From positions 124,001 through 188,000 of the forward strand of contig NZ_CP191258.1 of the NCBI RefSeq assembly GCF_050410795.1: 64,000 nucleotides of DNA, written 5' to 3'. The notes under the pieces were generated by a model, which was not told the origin of the DNA, searched no databases, and saw only the letters and a program-made list of their open reading frames with translations. A program made the position numbers and the translations under genes. Of this stretch, positions 1 to 8,537 are shown one piece after another. This stretch comes from Fontivita pretiosa. GTDB lineage: Bacteria; Planctomycetota; Phycisphaerae; Tepidisphaerales; Tepidisphaeraceae. How positions within the stretch are numbered: the stretch's first letter is position 1; each line of letters opens with the position of its first letter.

Positions 1-315
1 TTCCTCATCGGCGGCGGTGAGCCCGTCGGCGGCATCGACGACGAACAGGACCAGGTCAGCGCGGGACATGGCGATCTCGATCTGCTGCTGGATGTGCTCG
101 GTAAGCGCATCCGGATCGACGAACCCGTACCCCCCGGTGTCCACCAGCTCGACCCATTTGCCTGCGATCTGGATCGGTGCGCTGACGCGGTCCCGCGTCA
201 CGCCGGGCACATCCTGCACGATGCTGATCCGCCGCCCCGCCAGCGCGTTCAACAGGCTGGACTTGCCGACGTTTGGCCGGCCGACGATCGCGATGGTGGG
301 CATTCGGTTGGGCAT
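1..315 (-). CDS. der: GTPase Der (EngA), N-terminal part, truncated by window edge
   Basis: Ribosome-assembly GTPase Der. The 105 visible codons cover the first G domain: G1 motif GRPNVGKSS near residue 11, switch-I GVTRDR near residue 39, and G3 DTGG near residue 58, followed by a strand reading LVLFVVDA. GRPNVGKS together with GVTRDR is characteristic of Der rather than Era or Obg. Der normally has two G domains and a KH-like domain; these lie beyond position 1. The ATG at 313-315 is chosen because the G1 motif follows it at the usual distance; a second in-frame Met is four codons on. It is divergent from the CBS gene across 164 bp. Confidence 0.9.
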   Translation of the reverse strand, partial: MPNRMPTIAIVGRPNVGKSSLLNALAGRRISIVQDVPGVTRDRVSAPIQIAGKWVELVDTGGYGFVDPDALTEHIQQQIEIAMSRADLVLFVVDAADGLTAADEE

Positions 316-479
316 GGCAAACCAAGTTTATGATGTTCGGTCTGAGATTAAATTCACAATGTTGCAATTGTCACGGGTTGTTTGGCACAATTCTCTCAGT
401 CGTGCAGGTGGACAAATCAAGTAATGATTTGGGGGGTCGAGCACATAACACAAGGACTTTCGCCCACAGGAGCTGTCTC

Positions 480-920
480 ATGCCGACCGTTCAGGACGTC
501 CTTGCCGCCAAGGGTAGCACCACCGTTCACTCGACCAGTCCTCAGGCAACGGTACTCCAGGCTGTACAGAAGATGAACCAGCACAAGCTCGGAGCGCTGG
601 TGGTCATGGAGGATGCCCAGGTCGTGGGCATCTTCACCGAACGCGACGTGCTGACCCGCGTCGTAGGCGCCGGGCGGGATCCGGCAACCACGCGCATCGC
701 CGAGGTCATGACCCGCGAGGTTATCTGCTGTCCGCCGGATACCGACCTGGACGAAGTCAGCGCCATCATGAAACAGCGGCGAATTCGCCACCTGCCCGTC
801 TGCGATCGGGACGGGCAACTCCACGGCATGGTTTCGATCGGCGACGTCAACGCATATTACGCTTCGAATCAGGAGGCGACGATCACCTTCCTGAACGACT
901 ACATCTTCGGACGGGCGTAG
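480..920 (+). CDS. CBS-pair domain protein
   Basis: A 146-aa soluble protein made almost entirely of two CBS motifs (about residues 8-62 and 72-128). CBS pairs bind adenine nucleotides and act as energy or redox sensors. Typical motifs are visible: GALVVM and IFTERDVLTRVV in the first half, and IRHLPVCDRDG followed by GMVSIGDV in the second. The ORF is open further upstream, but ATG at 480 has AGGAGC just upstream and begins the conserved part. It stands alone, divergent from der, so its partner is unknown. Confidence 0.88.
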   Translation: MPTVQDVLAAKGSTTVHSTSPQATVLQAVQKMNQHKLGALVVMEDAQVVGIFTERDVLTRVVGAGRDPATTRIAEVMTREVICCPPDTDLDEVSAIMKQRRIRHLPVCDRDGQLHGMVSIGDVNAYYASNQEATITFLNDYIFGRA

Positions 921-1168
921 GATCAGGCAGTCAGCGGCTCGGCTTGCGGGGCGAGGCAACCTGCTCGCGTGCGCCGAATCGTCCGCCATGTACCGACATG
1001 ATGCCCCGGATGCCAGCGGAGTGGTTGTCCTCCGCGGCGCCGGCCATGTCGCGGGCGGACAAACTCATTGCATGCGCGTCAACTCGCCCCGCAAGCCGGG
1101 CCGCCGAACCCGTCTGTACCTCTTGGATTTGCTCGTTGTTCCCGAGCTTCAGCCGATCGGCTCTCGGA

Positions 1169-1657
1169 TCAGTAATGCAAGCCGCTGCCCCGCTGGTGAG
1201 TAAAGGCCATCCCCTGGCGAAGCATCTGTCCTGCGGTTACGCGGGCGATGAAAAGCTCGTGGTCCCCGCCGAACTCGTGCGTGCTCAGCAGCACGCAGTC
1301 GAGAAACGCCAGTGCATCGGCCAGGATCGGCACGCCGCTGGGCGCGGGGCGGGTGCTGATGCCCGCGAACGGGTCCTCGCCCGGCTTCAACCTGGCGTAA
1401 TGCTTCATCAGCGACCGGTCTTCGTCGGGCAGGATCGACAGGGCCAGTCGTCCGCTGTCGCGAATGAGCTGGGCAATCGGTCGACCCCTGGCGATCGCCA
1501 CTGACACTGCCGGCGGCTTGAAGCTGGCCTGCTGAACCCACGACGCCAGCATCGCCCCCACCGCCGGGCCGTGTTTGGCCGTCAGCACGAAAACGCCGCT
1601 GGGCACCCGGCCCAGCGCCTTGCCAATCGCCTGTTCATCCGTTTTGCTCTGGTCCAT
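1169..1657 (-). CDS. Flavin reductase-like FMN-binding protein
   Basis: 162-aa split-barrel protein of the flavin reductase-like family, which binds FMN and often supplies reduced flavin to a monooxygenase. The N-terminal stretch KALGRVPSGVFVLTA and the following ASWVQQASFKPPAVSVAI are the family hallmark; a GGDHELFIARV strand lies near the C-terminus. The open frame extends 30 codons upstream of the ATG at 1657, but that extension lacks family similarity and would run into the divergent gene at 1706. No monooxygenase partner is adjacent. Confidence 0.8.
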   Translation of the reverse strand: MDQSKTDEQAIGKALGRVPSGVFVLTAKHGPAVGAMLASWVQQASFKPPAVSVAIARGRPIAQLIRDSGRLALSILPDEDRSLMKHYARLKPGEDPFAGISTRPAPSGVPILADALAFLDCVLLSTHEFGGDHELFIARVTAGQMLRQGMAFTHQRGSGLHY

Positions 1658-1705
1658 TGCGTGGTTTTGTAGCCGAAGCGCTGCGTTGCTGCTACGGTAA
1701 AGCTC

Positions 1706-2245
1706 ATGTCCGATCCGCAATGCCCGCCATCGCCGCAGTGGCTGCAATGTCCGGCCTGCGGGAGCGTGATCGATGTCGGAAGCGCATCGTCATCCGCCGT
1801 TTCGGCGGGGTTCATTACCTGTCCGCACTGCCGGGCCGACCTGTTGCTTCCCGATCCGCAGCAGCCATCATCGACACAGACGGAAACGCCCCAGGAGCTG
1901 GAACCGGCTCCGATCACGCTCGGCGGCGAGCTTGATGCCTTGCGTATCCAGCGGCTGGCCGCGATGCGCCGCGCCACCTATCGCAGCCGATCCTACGCGC
2001 TGATTGCCGCCGGCGGCTGCGCGGTTGCGGGCGTGCAGCTTGCCGTGACGGCCGTGCGACAACTGCTTGCCGCCGGCTGGGGGACGCGAGCGGCGGCGTA
2101 CGCTCTGCTGGCCATACTGGCCGGGTGCGCGGCCGTCTACTTCTGGCTGCGTGCTGTACAATTGTCCGCGGAGATTCGGCGGTCCATCTCTCAGCAACCA
2201 ACCACCCCGCCCGATTTCTCCACCCTCGGCGATGGTTCGACCTGA
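1706..2245 (+). CDS. Zinc-ribbon membrane protein, function unknown
   Basis: 179-aa protein of unknown function. Residues 14-50 form a zinc-ribbon-like knuckle pair (CPAC and CPHC). A Pro/Gln-rich linker follows, then a basic region and two hydrophobic segments (about 100-120 and 128-150) that look like a membrane hairpin. The tail is Pro/Thr-rich. This layout, a zinc ribbon on a small membrane anchor, is common among planctomycete hypotheticals and gives no enzymatic clue. It is separated by 48 bp from the divergent flavin reductase and converges on the PNPOx-like gene. Confidence 0.65.
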   Translation: MSDPQCPPSPQWLQCPACGSVIDVGSASSSAVSAGFITCPHCRADLLLPDPQQPSSTQTETPQELEPAPITLGGELDALRIQRLAAMRRATYRSRSYALIAAGGCAVAGVQLAVTAVRQLLAAGWGTRAAAYALLAILAGCAAVYFWLRAVQLSAEIRRSISQQPTTPPDFSTLGDGST

Positions 2246-2262
2246 ACCTTTCACAGCCCGGC

Positions 2263-2811
2263 CTACGGGTTGACATCCACCGGCGCCCACTTGGCGTCGG
2301 CACGCCAGACGCGCCGGCGATGCGGATGGCTGTCCAGCGACAGCCGGTCCACCTGGCGAGGCTCGATGATCAGCACCTCGAACGCCTGCGGCGGCGGAAC
2401 ATCCGCCGACACCGCCTGGGCAAACACGTCATCCGTCGAGCGGGCGATTCCCGGTGTCGGCCAGAAGAACATCGCCCGCGCCTGATCGTTCAACTCTCGC
2501 CAGAGCTGGCGTCGAAGTGTCTCGTCTTCGGCAAAGGCGACAATCTTTGCTTCGCCACTGATGCGAAACTGTGTCTGCTGCGAGGGCAACCAGAACACCG
2601 CCTCCACACGCCTTTCGCCACGAAGCTGCGCAGCCTTTTCCGTCCGCGCGTCGGTGGCCACGTACAAACGCCCCTCTTCGTCGATGCGCCGGCAAACCAC
2701 CATCCGCGCGTGTGGCGCCCCGCTGCGATCCACCGTCGCCAGCACCATCAGCTTTGGCGAATCACCGAATTCACGCCTTACCGAATTGCCAAGCTCGTCC
2801 AGCCACTGCAT
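2263..2811 (-). CDS. Pyridoxamine 5'-phosphate oxidase-family protein
   Basis: 182-aa FMN split-barrel protein. The N-terminal half contains MVLATVDRSGAPHARMVVCR, the PNPOx FMN-binding strand pattern, and the middle has FFWPTPGIAR, which resembles the Alr4036-like subfamily of PNPOx relatives. A PdxH-like basic C-terminus (HRRRVWRADAKW) is present. True PdxH makes pyridoxal 5'-phosphate from PNP/PMP; whether this protein does so or is a general flavin oxidoreductase cannot be settled from sequence. It is divergent from the PHP phosphatase gene at 2885. Confidence 0.7.
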   Translation of the reverse strand: MQWLDELGNSVRREFGDSPKLMVLATVDRSGAPHARMVVCRRIDEEGRLYVATDARTEKAAQLRGERRVEAVFWLPSQQTQFRISGEAKIVAFAEDETLRRQLWRELNDQARAMFFWPTPGIARSTDDVFAQAVSADVPPPQAFEVLIIEPRQVDRLSLDSHPHRRRVWRADAKWAPVDVNP

Positions 2812-2884
2812 AGACTTTTCCCATTATGCTTCGCCGGCGAGCTTGGCGAAAGTGCCGCGACTGGCCTTATGATTCGATTCCAAC

Positions 2885-3610
2885 ATGACGGCCAAACGCA
2901 TAGACGTTCACTGCCACCTGATCCCCGGCGTCGATGATGGTTGTCCCACCCTGGAAGAGTCGATCCAGTGTGCCCGCATGCTCGTGGCCGCCGGATACTC
3001 CCACTGCTTCTGCACGCCACACGTCTGGCCCACCGATCAGCGGCAGACACGCCAGTCGCTGGTGCAGTGGACCGCTCAGCTCCAGGATCAGCTTGCGGCG
3101 ATGGGCATCCCCCTGGCGCTTCTGCCCGGAGCAGAACTCAACCTTCATCCCGCCGTCACGCACACACCGCCACAGCGGATCATCAGCATGGCCCTGGCCG
3201 ATCGGTACATCCTGGTGGACATGTGGGCCGACCGGTTGCCGGAATTTTTCGCTCCGGCGGTCAAGTGGCTCCAGAACATGGGGCTGACGGTGATCCTGGC
3301 GCATCCCGAGCGGATGCGGGCAGTGCAGCTCGATCCAACCCTGGCCCGGCGATTCGCGGACATGGGCCTGCTGCTTCAGGGCAATCTTCAGTGCTTTGCC
3401 GATCATCCCGACGCCGACACCCGACGTATCGCCGAACAGTACCTGCTCGAAGGCCGCTATTTCCTGCTCGGCAGCGACACGCACAACGTCCAAGGGCTGC
3501 ACACACGGCTTCAGGGGCTGAACAACGCGATCGCGCTGGCCGGCCCGCAGCTCATCGATCGCCTGACCTGCGAAAATCCCCGCAAACTCCTGCCCGAGAG
3601 TGCCGGATAA
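2885..3610 (+). CDS. CpsB/YwqE-type PHP-domain tyrosine phosphatase
   Basis: 241-aa PHP-fold metallophosphatase of the CpsB/YwqE/Wzb-like family, which dephosphorylates bacterial tyrosine kinases controlling capsular or exopolysaccharide assembly. The diagnostic metal-binding start DVHCHLIPGVDDG lies at residues 7-19, followed by TPHVWPT, LILAHPER-like VILAHPERM and the late GSDTHN motif. Length matches the family. No tyrosine kinase or polysaccharide polymerase is next to it, so its partner is probably elsewhere. It converges on mqnA with a 42-bp gap. Confidence 0.82.
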   Translation: MTAKRIDVHCHLIPGVDDGCPTLEESIQCARMLVAAGYSHCFCTPHVWPTDQRQTRQSLVQWTAQLQDQLAAMGIPLALLPGAELNLHPAVTHTPPQRIISMALADRYILVDMWADRLPEFFAPAVKWLQNMGLTVILAHPERMRAVQLDPTLARRFADMGLLLQGNLQCFADHPDADTRRIAEQYLLEGRYFLLGSDTHNVQGLHTRLQGLNNAIALAGPQLIDRLTCENPRKLLPESAG

Positions 3611-3652
3611 TTCGCCCTGCCAGGGGCGTCGGCGGCCGCGCAGTTTGACCCC

Positions 3653-4465
3653 TCACTTCGCAGCGTACACCCGCAGCGGCGACGGAACGTCGATCACCCC
3701 ATGTTTGGCCGCCAGCTCGTGAAACCGCGCAATCGCGCGAAGCTGCAACGGGCCAATGTCGTATTTGAGATACTCCGTGAGATACTGCCGCGCCAAATGC
3801 GGCGGCCATCCCCGCGGCACCGCGTCGCGATGGATGATCTGCTCGACGTGCTCGCGCCCCGCGCGCCTGGCCTGCTCAAGGCGCGTCGGCAAATCGCCCA
3901 GCTCCACCCCCGCTCGCGCCATCCACACCGCGAAGACAAACGGCAGCCCCGTGAGCTGCTTCCATTCATCTCCCAGATCGTACTGATGCTCGAACCCCGC
4001 CGGCTCCTCGCACACCACCTTGTCGCCGATCAGCAATCGCGCCTCGTCATCCCGGCCACAGGCACGTGCCAGATCGACAAACTCCGGCCGCAGGCCGTAT
4101 CGCTCGGCCAGAATGATCCGCGCCAGCGCCACGGAGGTGTGGCTGTCCGGGTCGCAGGCCAGCGTCCGCACCTGCTCGATTGGTCGGCGACAGAAGATGC
4201 GCACCGTCAGCGTGTGCCCGTCACAGCCGATGCCGCCGCTGGGCACGATCCGCAGCCCCGCCAGTCGCTGGTAATCGATCGACGGCAGCAGCGCCACCTC
4301 GGCCGTGCCGTCGCGCAGATGCTCGATGAGCCTGGCCGGCACATCCAGAAGCAGCTCGATGCCCGGATCCTGCTCCAGCCCCCAGATCAGCGGCCGGGAG
4401 TTCAGATAGCTCACACACGCCACGCGCAGCCGCCTGGACCGGTCGTGGTTCCTCGCTTCGCGCAC
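3653..4465 (-). CDS. mqnA: Chorismate dehydratase (futalosine pathway)
   Basis: 270-aa MqnA, which dehydrates chorismate to 3-[(1-carboxyvinyl)oxy]benzoate, the first step of futalosine-dependent menaquinone synthesis. The N-terminal VACVSYLNSRPL and the later EVALLPSIDYQRL are strongly characteristic, as is the periplasmic-binding-protein-like fold with VALARIILAERYG. The start is a GTG at 4463-4465, about 14 codons ahead of the first conserved strand; a later in-frame GTG is possible. Other mqn genes are not in the window. The gene implies a menaquinone-using organism. Confidence 0.85.
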   Translation of the reverse strand: MREARNHDRSRRLRVACVSYLNSRPLIWGLEQDPGIELLLDVPARLIEHLRDGTAEVALLPSIDYQRLAGLRIVPSGGIGCDGHTLTVRIFCRRPIEQVRTLACDPDSHTSVALARIILAERYGLRPEFVDLARACGRDDEARLLIGDKVVCEEPAGFEHQYDLGDEWKQLTGLPFVFAVWMARAGVELGDLPTRLEQARRAGREHVEQIIHRDAVPRGWPPHLARQYLTEYLKYDIGPLQLRAIARFHELAAKHGVIDVPSPLRVYAAK

Positions 4466-4550
4466 GGCCCGTTGATATCACATCGTGACCGTGACGTCAT
4501 CGGCCAGAGGCATCTTTCAGCAGAACTGAAACCGCTAAAAACGCCTCGCC

Positions 4551-7500
4551 TCAATGGCTGTCGGCTGATCTGCGATTCTGCGCTCTGCGCGGGCGCTGAA
4601 GCGACCAGGCTGCACCGAGCAACAGTCCCAGCGACGCCGGCTCCGGAATCACCCCCGCCTGCACCGCTCGCAATGCCGCCACGTACTCGCCGCCGAACAG
4701 CTTGGTGTGCTCGGCGATCAGAGCCTCCGCAAGCGGACCGGCCTGATTCACGTATGCATTGTCAATCAGGGCATAGTCGGTGGCGTCAATGACACCGCTG
4801 TAGTCAAAGTCACCGTTGATCCAGCCGCTCAACGTGTTGACGTACCCGTTGTCGATCAGCGAGTAGTCGGTGGCGTCGATCGAGCCACTGAGGTCGGCGT
4901 CGCCGAAATACGTGAACTTGATCAGGACTTCTCCGCCGCCCAGGCCGCTCACACCGGCAAAGTCGGTGTAGATCGGCCCACTTCCGCCGACTTGCGTCAG
5001 GTCGTTCAGCAACACGCCCAGACCATACAGAAAGCTTCCGGCGGTGGAGTTCTGGACGTTGGCCTGCGTCGAGCCGATGCCCGGCCCCTGCCAGTCGAAG
5101 TTGCCGCCATTCTCCAGAGCGGTTTTGATCTGAGCTGTGGTTGTGCCCAGATCCCCGCTGACGATGATCATGCTGTTGTTGTTCAGGTCCAGCCGGGCGG
5201 TGGGCGTAGCGCCGCCGGCGATGGTCAGAACCGAGGCGACCGTCGTGCCGCTGAAGTCGTTGGCCGCCGGCTTGGCGGTCACCCGCGCTGTCCCGCCGTT
5301 GATCGCGATCGGCCCGAAGCCGTTGCCGCCGTAGTACCCGAGCCGCGGAGCCGTGAGCGTGCCGGCGTTGACCGTCGTTCCGCCGGTGTGTGCCACATCG
5401 CCGCTGATCGTCCAGCCCGTGGAACCGTTTTTCACCAGCGCCGTGGAGCCGGAGGCATCATCGGTGATCGCCGCGCCCAGCACGTTCGTTCCCGCGGTTG
5501 CGCCGCCAAGCGTCAACACCCGCGCGCCCGTCCCGGTAAACGCGATCCCAGCCCCGGTGCTGGCCAGCGCAAGCGTTCCGGTGCCGTTGACTTCGATCGT
5601 CCCGCCGCCCGGACCCAGCGTGATCGACTGGCTGGCGACGGCGCTGCTGCCGCTGTTGTAGCGCAGCGTGCCGCCATTGAGCGTCACGGCGCCGGCAAGT
5701 CCGGCCGGATCCGTCGGCAGCGGCAGCGCCTTGATGTGGTTGACCTGAACCGCCCCGCCATTGATCACCATCGCCCCGGTCCAGTTCCAGTTATTCGCAT
5801 CATTGATGAGAAGGTTTCCAGCGCCGCTCTTGGTCAGCACGGCGCTGCCGGAAATGCTGCCGGCGCTGCTGTTGAACGCATAGTTCAGCGTACCGTTGTT
5901 GACGTTGATCGCCGCCGGCCGCAGCTCGCCAAGCAGCTCCACCGTGCCGGTCGTGGCCGTGTCATCGAACGTCACGCTGTCGCCCCAGAAGAACTTCTGC
6001 GTCCCGCCGTTGAAGTTGGCGGCGCCGTTGGTGTCCCAGCGGGTGGCGGCGCCCGGCGCTCCGCCGGTCCAGGTCAGGCTCAGCGGCGCGGTGACGGAGC
6101 TGGTATCGAGGTAGACCACGCCGGGCACATCGGCCTTGACCACGGGCAGCCCGCGGTACTTCGTGTTGCCGCCGGCCAGTTGCACGCTCATCGTCGCCGC
6201 AAGCGTACCGCCCGCGTGCGTAATCAGCGTGTAGGTTCCCGTGCCCAGCGCGCCATCGATGGGGTTGATGTTGAACAGGATCGGCCCGGCCAGCGAATCC
6301 AGCGTCAGCGTACCGCTGACCTCAAGCAGGTCATTGACACCCGCGCCGACGACATTCGGCGTGGCCGACAGGTCGAAGTTGAGGTTGTTGCCCGCGGTGG
6401 CCGGCGCAAAGGCATTCCAGATGGTCAGATTGCCCTGGACGCTGAGCGTGCCGACGTGATTGCCCAGCGCGTCATCGCCGACGACGATCGCCGAATCGTC
6501 ATAGGCGGTGAGCGATCCGAGCACCCTGCCGCCGCCGCGAAGCGTCTGACCCGACTGAAGCTCGTAGCCGGGGATCGCGCTGACATCCAGCGTGGCGCCG
6601 GGGTTGATGGTGATCGTCGAGCGGCTGATGGGGCTGCTGGGAAGCGGCGCGTTGCGCACTTTCAGCGTGCCAGCCAGGATGTTGGTCGGCCCGGTGAAGG
6701 TGTTGGCGAAGCTGGCCAGGGTCCAGGTGCCCGTGCCGATCTTGGTCACGCCGAATTGCCCCGTGCCCGTGCCGTTGGAGATGGCCCCGGAGATCGTGCC
6801 ATCCCCGACGCCATCAAGAACCAGGGTGATGGAATCGCCGCTGGCGGTGTTGTTGGTGACGTTGCCGCTGATGGTCAGCGGCGCGTTGGCCTGGAGTCCG
6901 ACCAGCGTTCCGCCGCCGATGATGCTCAGCGGACCGCTGAGGGTGACGTTGCCGCTGCTGACGATCGAGGGCACGACGGTCTGAGGCTCGCCGACGCGCG
7001 CGCCAAGATTGACGCGCTTGGCGGTGCTCACGCCGCTGAGATTGAACTGTCCGGCGTGCATCCCGCCGCCGGTCGCGATCGTGCCCGATGCCGGTCCCAG
7101 CGCGCCGGCGCTGCTGGCGAAGACCACGCCGTCCCACGCCGTCAGCGTCCCGGTGAAGTTGTTGCTGGCGTTGTTCAGATGCAGGTCCCCCTCATCTCGC
7201 TTGTCGATGTTGGCCGAGCCGCTGATCTGGCCGTTGATCGTGAGGGTCGCGATTCCGCGGAGCGTGGCGGTGCCGAGCGTGCCGACGTTCAGCGGGCTGC
7301 CGATGATCAGCGGCGCGACGGCGGCGTCGATGGTGGCGAGCTGCATCACGATGGCGCCGGTGGTGTTGACCGTCTGCGGAACGTCGGTGTAGTTGGCGAT
7401 CGACGTCAGAGCATTGAGCGTGAAGCCATTGCCCGTGATCGTGAACGACGGCGAGGTCGTATCTTCGAACGTCAGCCCCGCCACTTTCGCGTTGACGATG

Positions 7501-8441
7501 TCGTTGTTGGAGACGGTCTGAGCTGCGCCGGCGGTGAAGCGGATCGGTGCGCCCGCCGGGCCGAGAAAGTCCGGGATCACGTCGCCGGCCCAGTTGGCGG
7601 CGGTGCTCCAGTTGGCATTGACGCCGCCGCCGTCCCACGCGGTGCCCGTCGCCGGCGCCGCCAGGCTCAGCAGTTCACCCACATCGCCCCCCGGCAGCGC
7701 GCGATTATAGACGCGCACGTCATCGATCACGCCGTTGAAAAACGCCGACGGCGCCGCGGTGGCGCGGGCGCCGATCAGCCAGTTCACCCCCGTCGAGATC
7801 GAGCCGGTGTCCAGCGTTGTCGCCGCGATAGGCACGTTATCGACGTAAAGCGTTACAGTACCGGCGGCGGTGCGGGTCACGCCCAGAAGATGAACGCGCC
7901 CGTCGGCGATGTCGATGTTGCTGTGCAGCGCCGTCGTGCCTGCGCCGTCGTGAGACCAGAATGGCGAGGTATCGGTGCCGGCGATGCCGCTGCTGTCAAT
8001 CACGCCCAGGTTCGCCTGCCCGCCCTGCGCGTTGTTGTTCGACGCCAGGTAGCGTTCTGCCCCGTTGATCAGCGAGGCGCTGGTCTGAACGAACATGAAG
8101 AGGCTGAACTCCCCGCTGGCGGGAATCCACGCGGCGCTGTTGGTGTTGACGTAGTCGTTGATCCCGTCGAAGTAGTAGGCGTTGCCGACAACGCCCGGAA
8201 TGGCGATCGCGACCCCGCCATTGAGCGTGCCATTGCTGGGCGACGACCCGGTATCGAACGCCGTGGTCCCGGAGCTTTCGTCGAAGGTGTAATAATGTGT
8301 CAATCCGGTGGTGATGTCGCCGCGGGCGCCAGCCGGGACCGCGACGGCAACGATCAAGGCCCCCAGGCCGGCACAGGCTCTGCCGGCGGCGATGCGAAGT
8401 GACAGCTTCTCCCTGTTGCGAATCCTGCTGCTGCGCTGCAT
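4551..8441 (-). CDS. LamG/autotransporter-repeat PEP-CTERM surface protein
   Basis: 1296-aa exported protein. Order: basic signal peptide (about 1-40), a LamG/concanavalin-like domain beginning with GLTHYYTFDESSGT (about 40-200), a long array of beta-strand repeats of the autotransporter-associated type rich in GTLT, NGGT and VLTKSGAGNL (about 210-1120), then two dockerin-like calcium repeats (GDADLSGSIDATDYSLIDNGY and DFDYSGVIDATDYALIDNAY), and a C-terminal PEP-CTERM tail, VIPEPASLGLLLGA plus basic residues, for exosortase-type sorting. The start at 8439-8441 has a perfect GGAGGA six bases upstream; 26 further upstream codons are probably untranslated. It is probably an adhesin or glycan-binding surface protein. 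It lies head-to-tail with the GH127 gene, 96 bp downstream of it. Confidence 0.85.
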   Translation of the reverse strand: MQRSSRIRNREKLSLRIAAGRACAGLGALIVAVAVPAGARGDITTGLTHYYTFDESSGTTAFDTGSSPSNGTLNGGVAIAIPGVVGNAYYFDGINDYVNTNSAAWIPASGEFSLFMFVQTSASLINGAERYLASNNNAQGGQANLGVIDSSGIAGTDTSPFWSHDGAGTTALHSNIDIADGRVHLLGVTRTAAGTVTLYVDNVPIAATTLDTGSISTGVNWLIGARATAAPSAFFNGVIDDVRVYNRALPGGDVGELLSLAAPATGTAWDGGGVNANWSTAANWAGDVIPDFLGPAGAPIRFTAGAAQTVSNNDIVNAKVAGLTFEDTTSPSFTITGNGFTLNALTSIANYTDVPQTVNTTGAIVMQLATIDAAVAPLIIGSPLNVGTLGTATLRGIATLTINGQISGSANIDKRDEGDLHLNNASNNFTGTLTAWDGVVFASSAGALGPASGTIATGGGMHAGQFNLSGVSTAKRVNLGARVGEPQTVVPSIVSSGNVTLSGPLSIIGGGTLVGLQANAPLTISGNVTNNTASGDSITLVLDGVGDGTISGAISNGTGTGQFGVTKIGTGTWTLASFANTFTGPTNILAGTLKVRNAPLPSSPISRSTITINPGATLDVSAIPGYELQSGQTLRGGGRVLGSLTAYDDSAIVVGDDALGNHVGTLSVQGNLTIWNAFAPATAGNNLNFDLSATPNVVGAGVNDLLEVSGTLTLDSLAGPILFNINPIDGALGTGTYTLITHAGGTLAATMSVQLAGGNTKYRGLPVVKADVPGVVYLDTSSVTAPLSLTWTGGAPGAATRWDTNGAANFNGGTQKFFWGDSVTFDDTATTGTVELLGELRPAAINVNNGTLNYAFNSSAGSISGSAVLTKSGAGNLLINDANNWNWTGAMVINGGAVQVNHIKALPLPTDPAGLAGAVTLNGGTLRYNSGSSAVASQSITLGPGGGTIEVNGTGTLALASTGAGIAFTGTGARVLTLGGATAGTNVLGAAITDDASGSTALVKNGSTGWTISGDVAHTGGTTVNAGTLTAPRLGYYGGNGFGPIAINGGTARVTAKPAANDFSGTTVASVLTIAGGATPTARLDLNNNSMIIVSGDLGTTTAQIKTALENGGNFDWQGPGIGSTQANVQNSTAGSFLYGLGVLLNDLTQVGGSGPIYTDFAGVSGLGGGEVLIKFTYFGDADLSGSIDATDYSLIDNGYVNTLSGWINGDFDYSGVIDATDYALIDNAYVNQAGPLAEALIAEHTKLFGGEYVAALRAVQAGVIPEPASLGLLLGAAWSLQRPRRAQNRRSADSH

Positions 8442-8537
8442 TGCATTTCCTCCAGCGGGGTAAGACTCCGGGTGCACGGGACCGAGCACCTGGTCCAACA
8501 CACTGTACACCATGTCCACGAGCCAGCGACCGCCTGA

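Noticed and set aside
944..1168. Possible genes or RNA in the gap after the CBS gene
   Set aside because: GC-rich and without Shine-Dalgarno, terminator or recognisable motif.
4707..8402. 1231-aa open frame opposite the PEP-CTERM gene
   Set aside because: Its composition (Arg/Asp/Ala/Gly-rich, no strand or domain pattern) is that of an antisense frame kept open by high GC; the minus-strand gene has signal, LamG, dockerin and PEP-CTERM.
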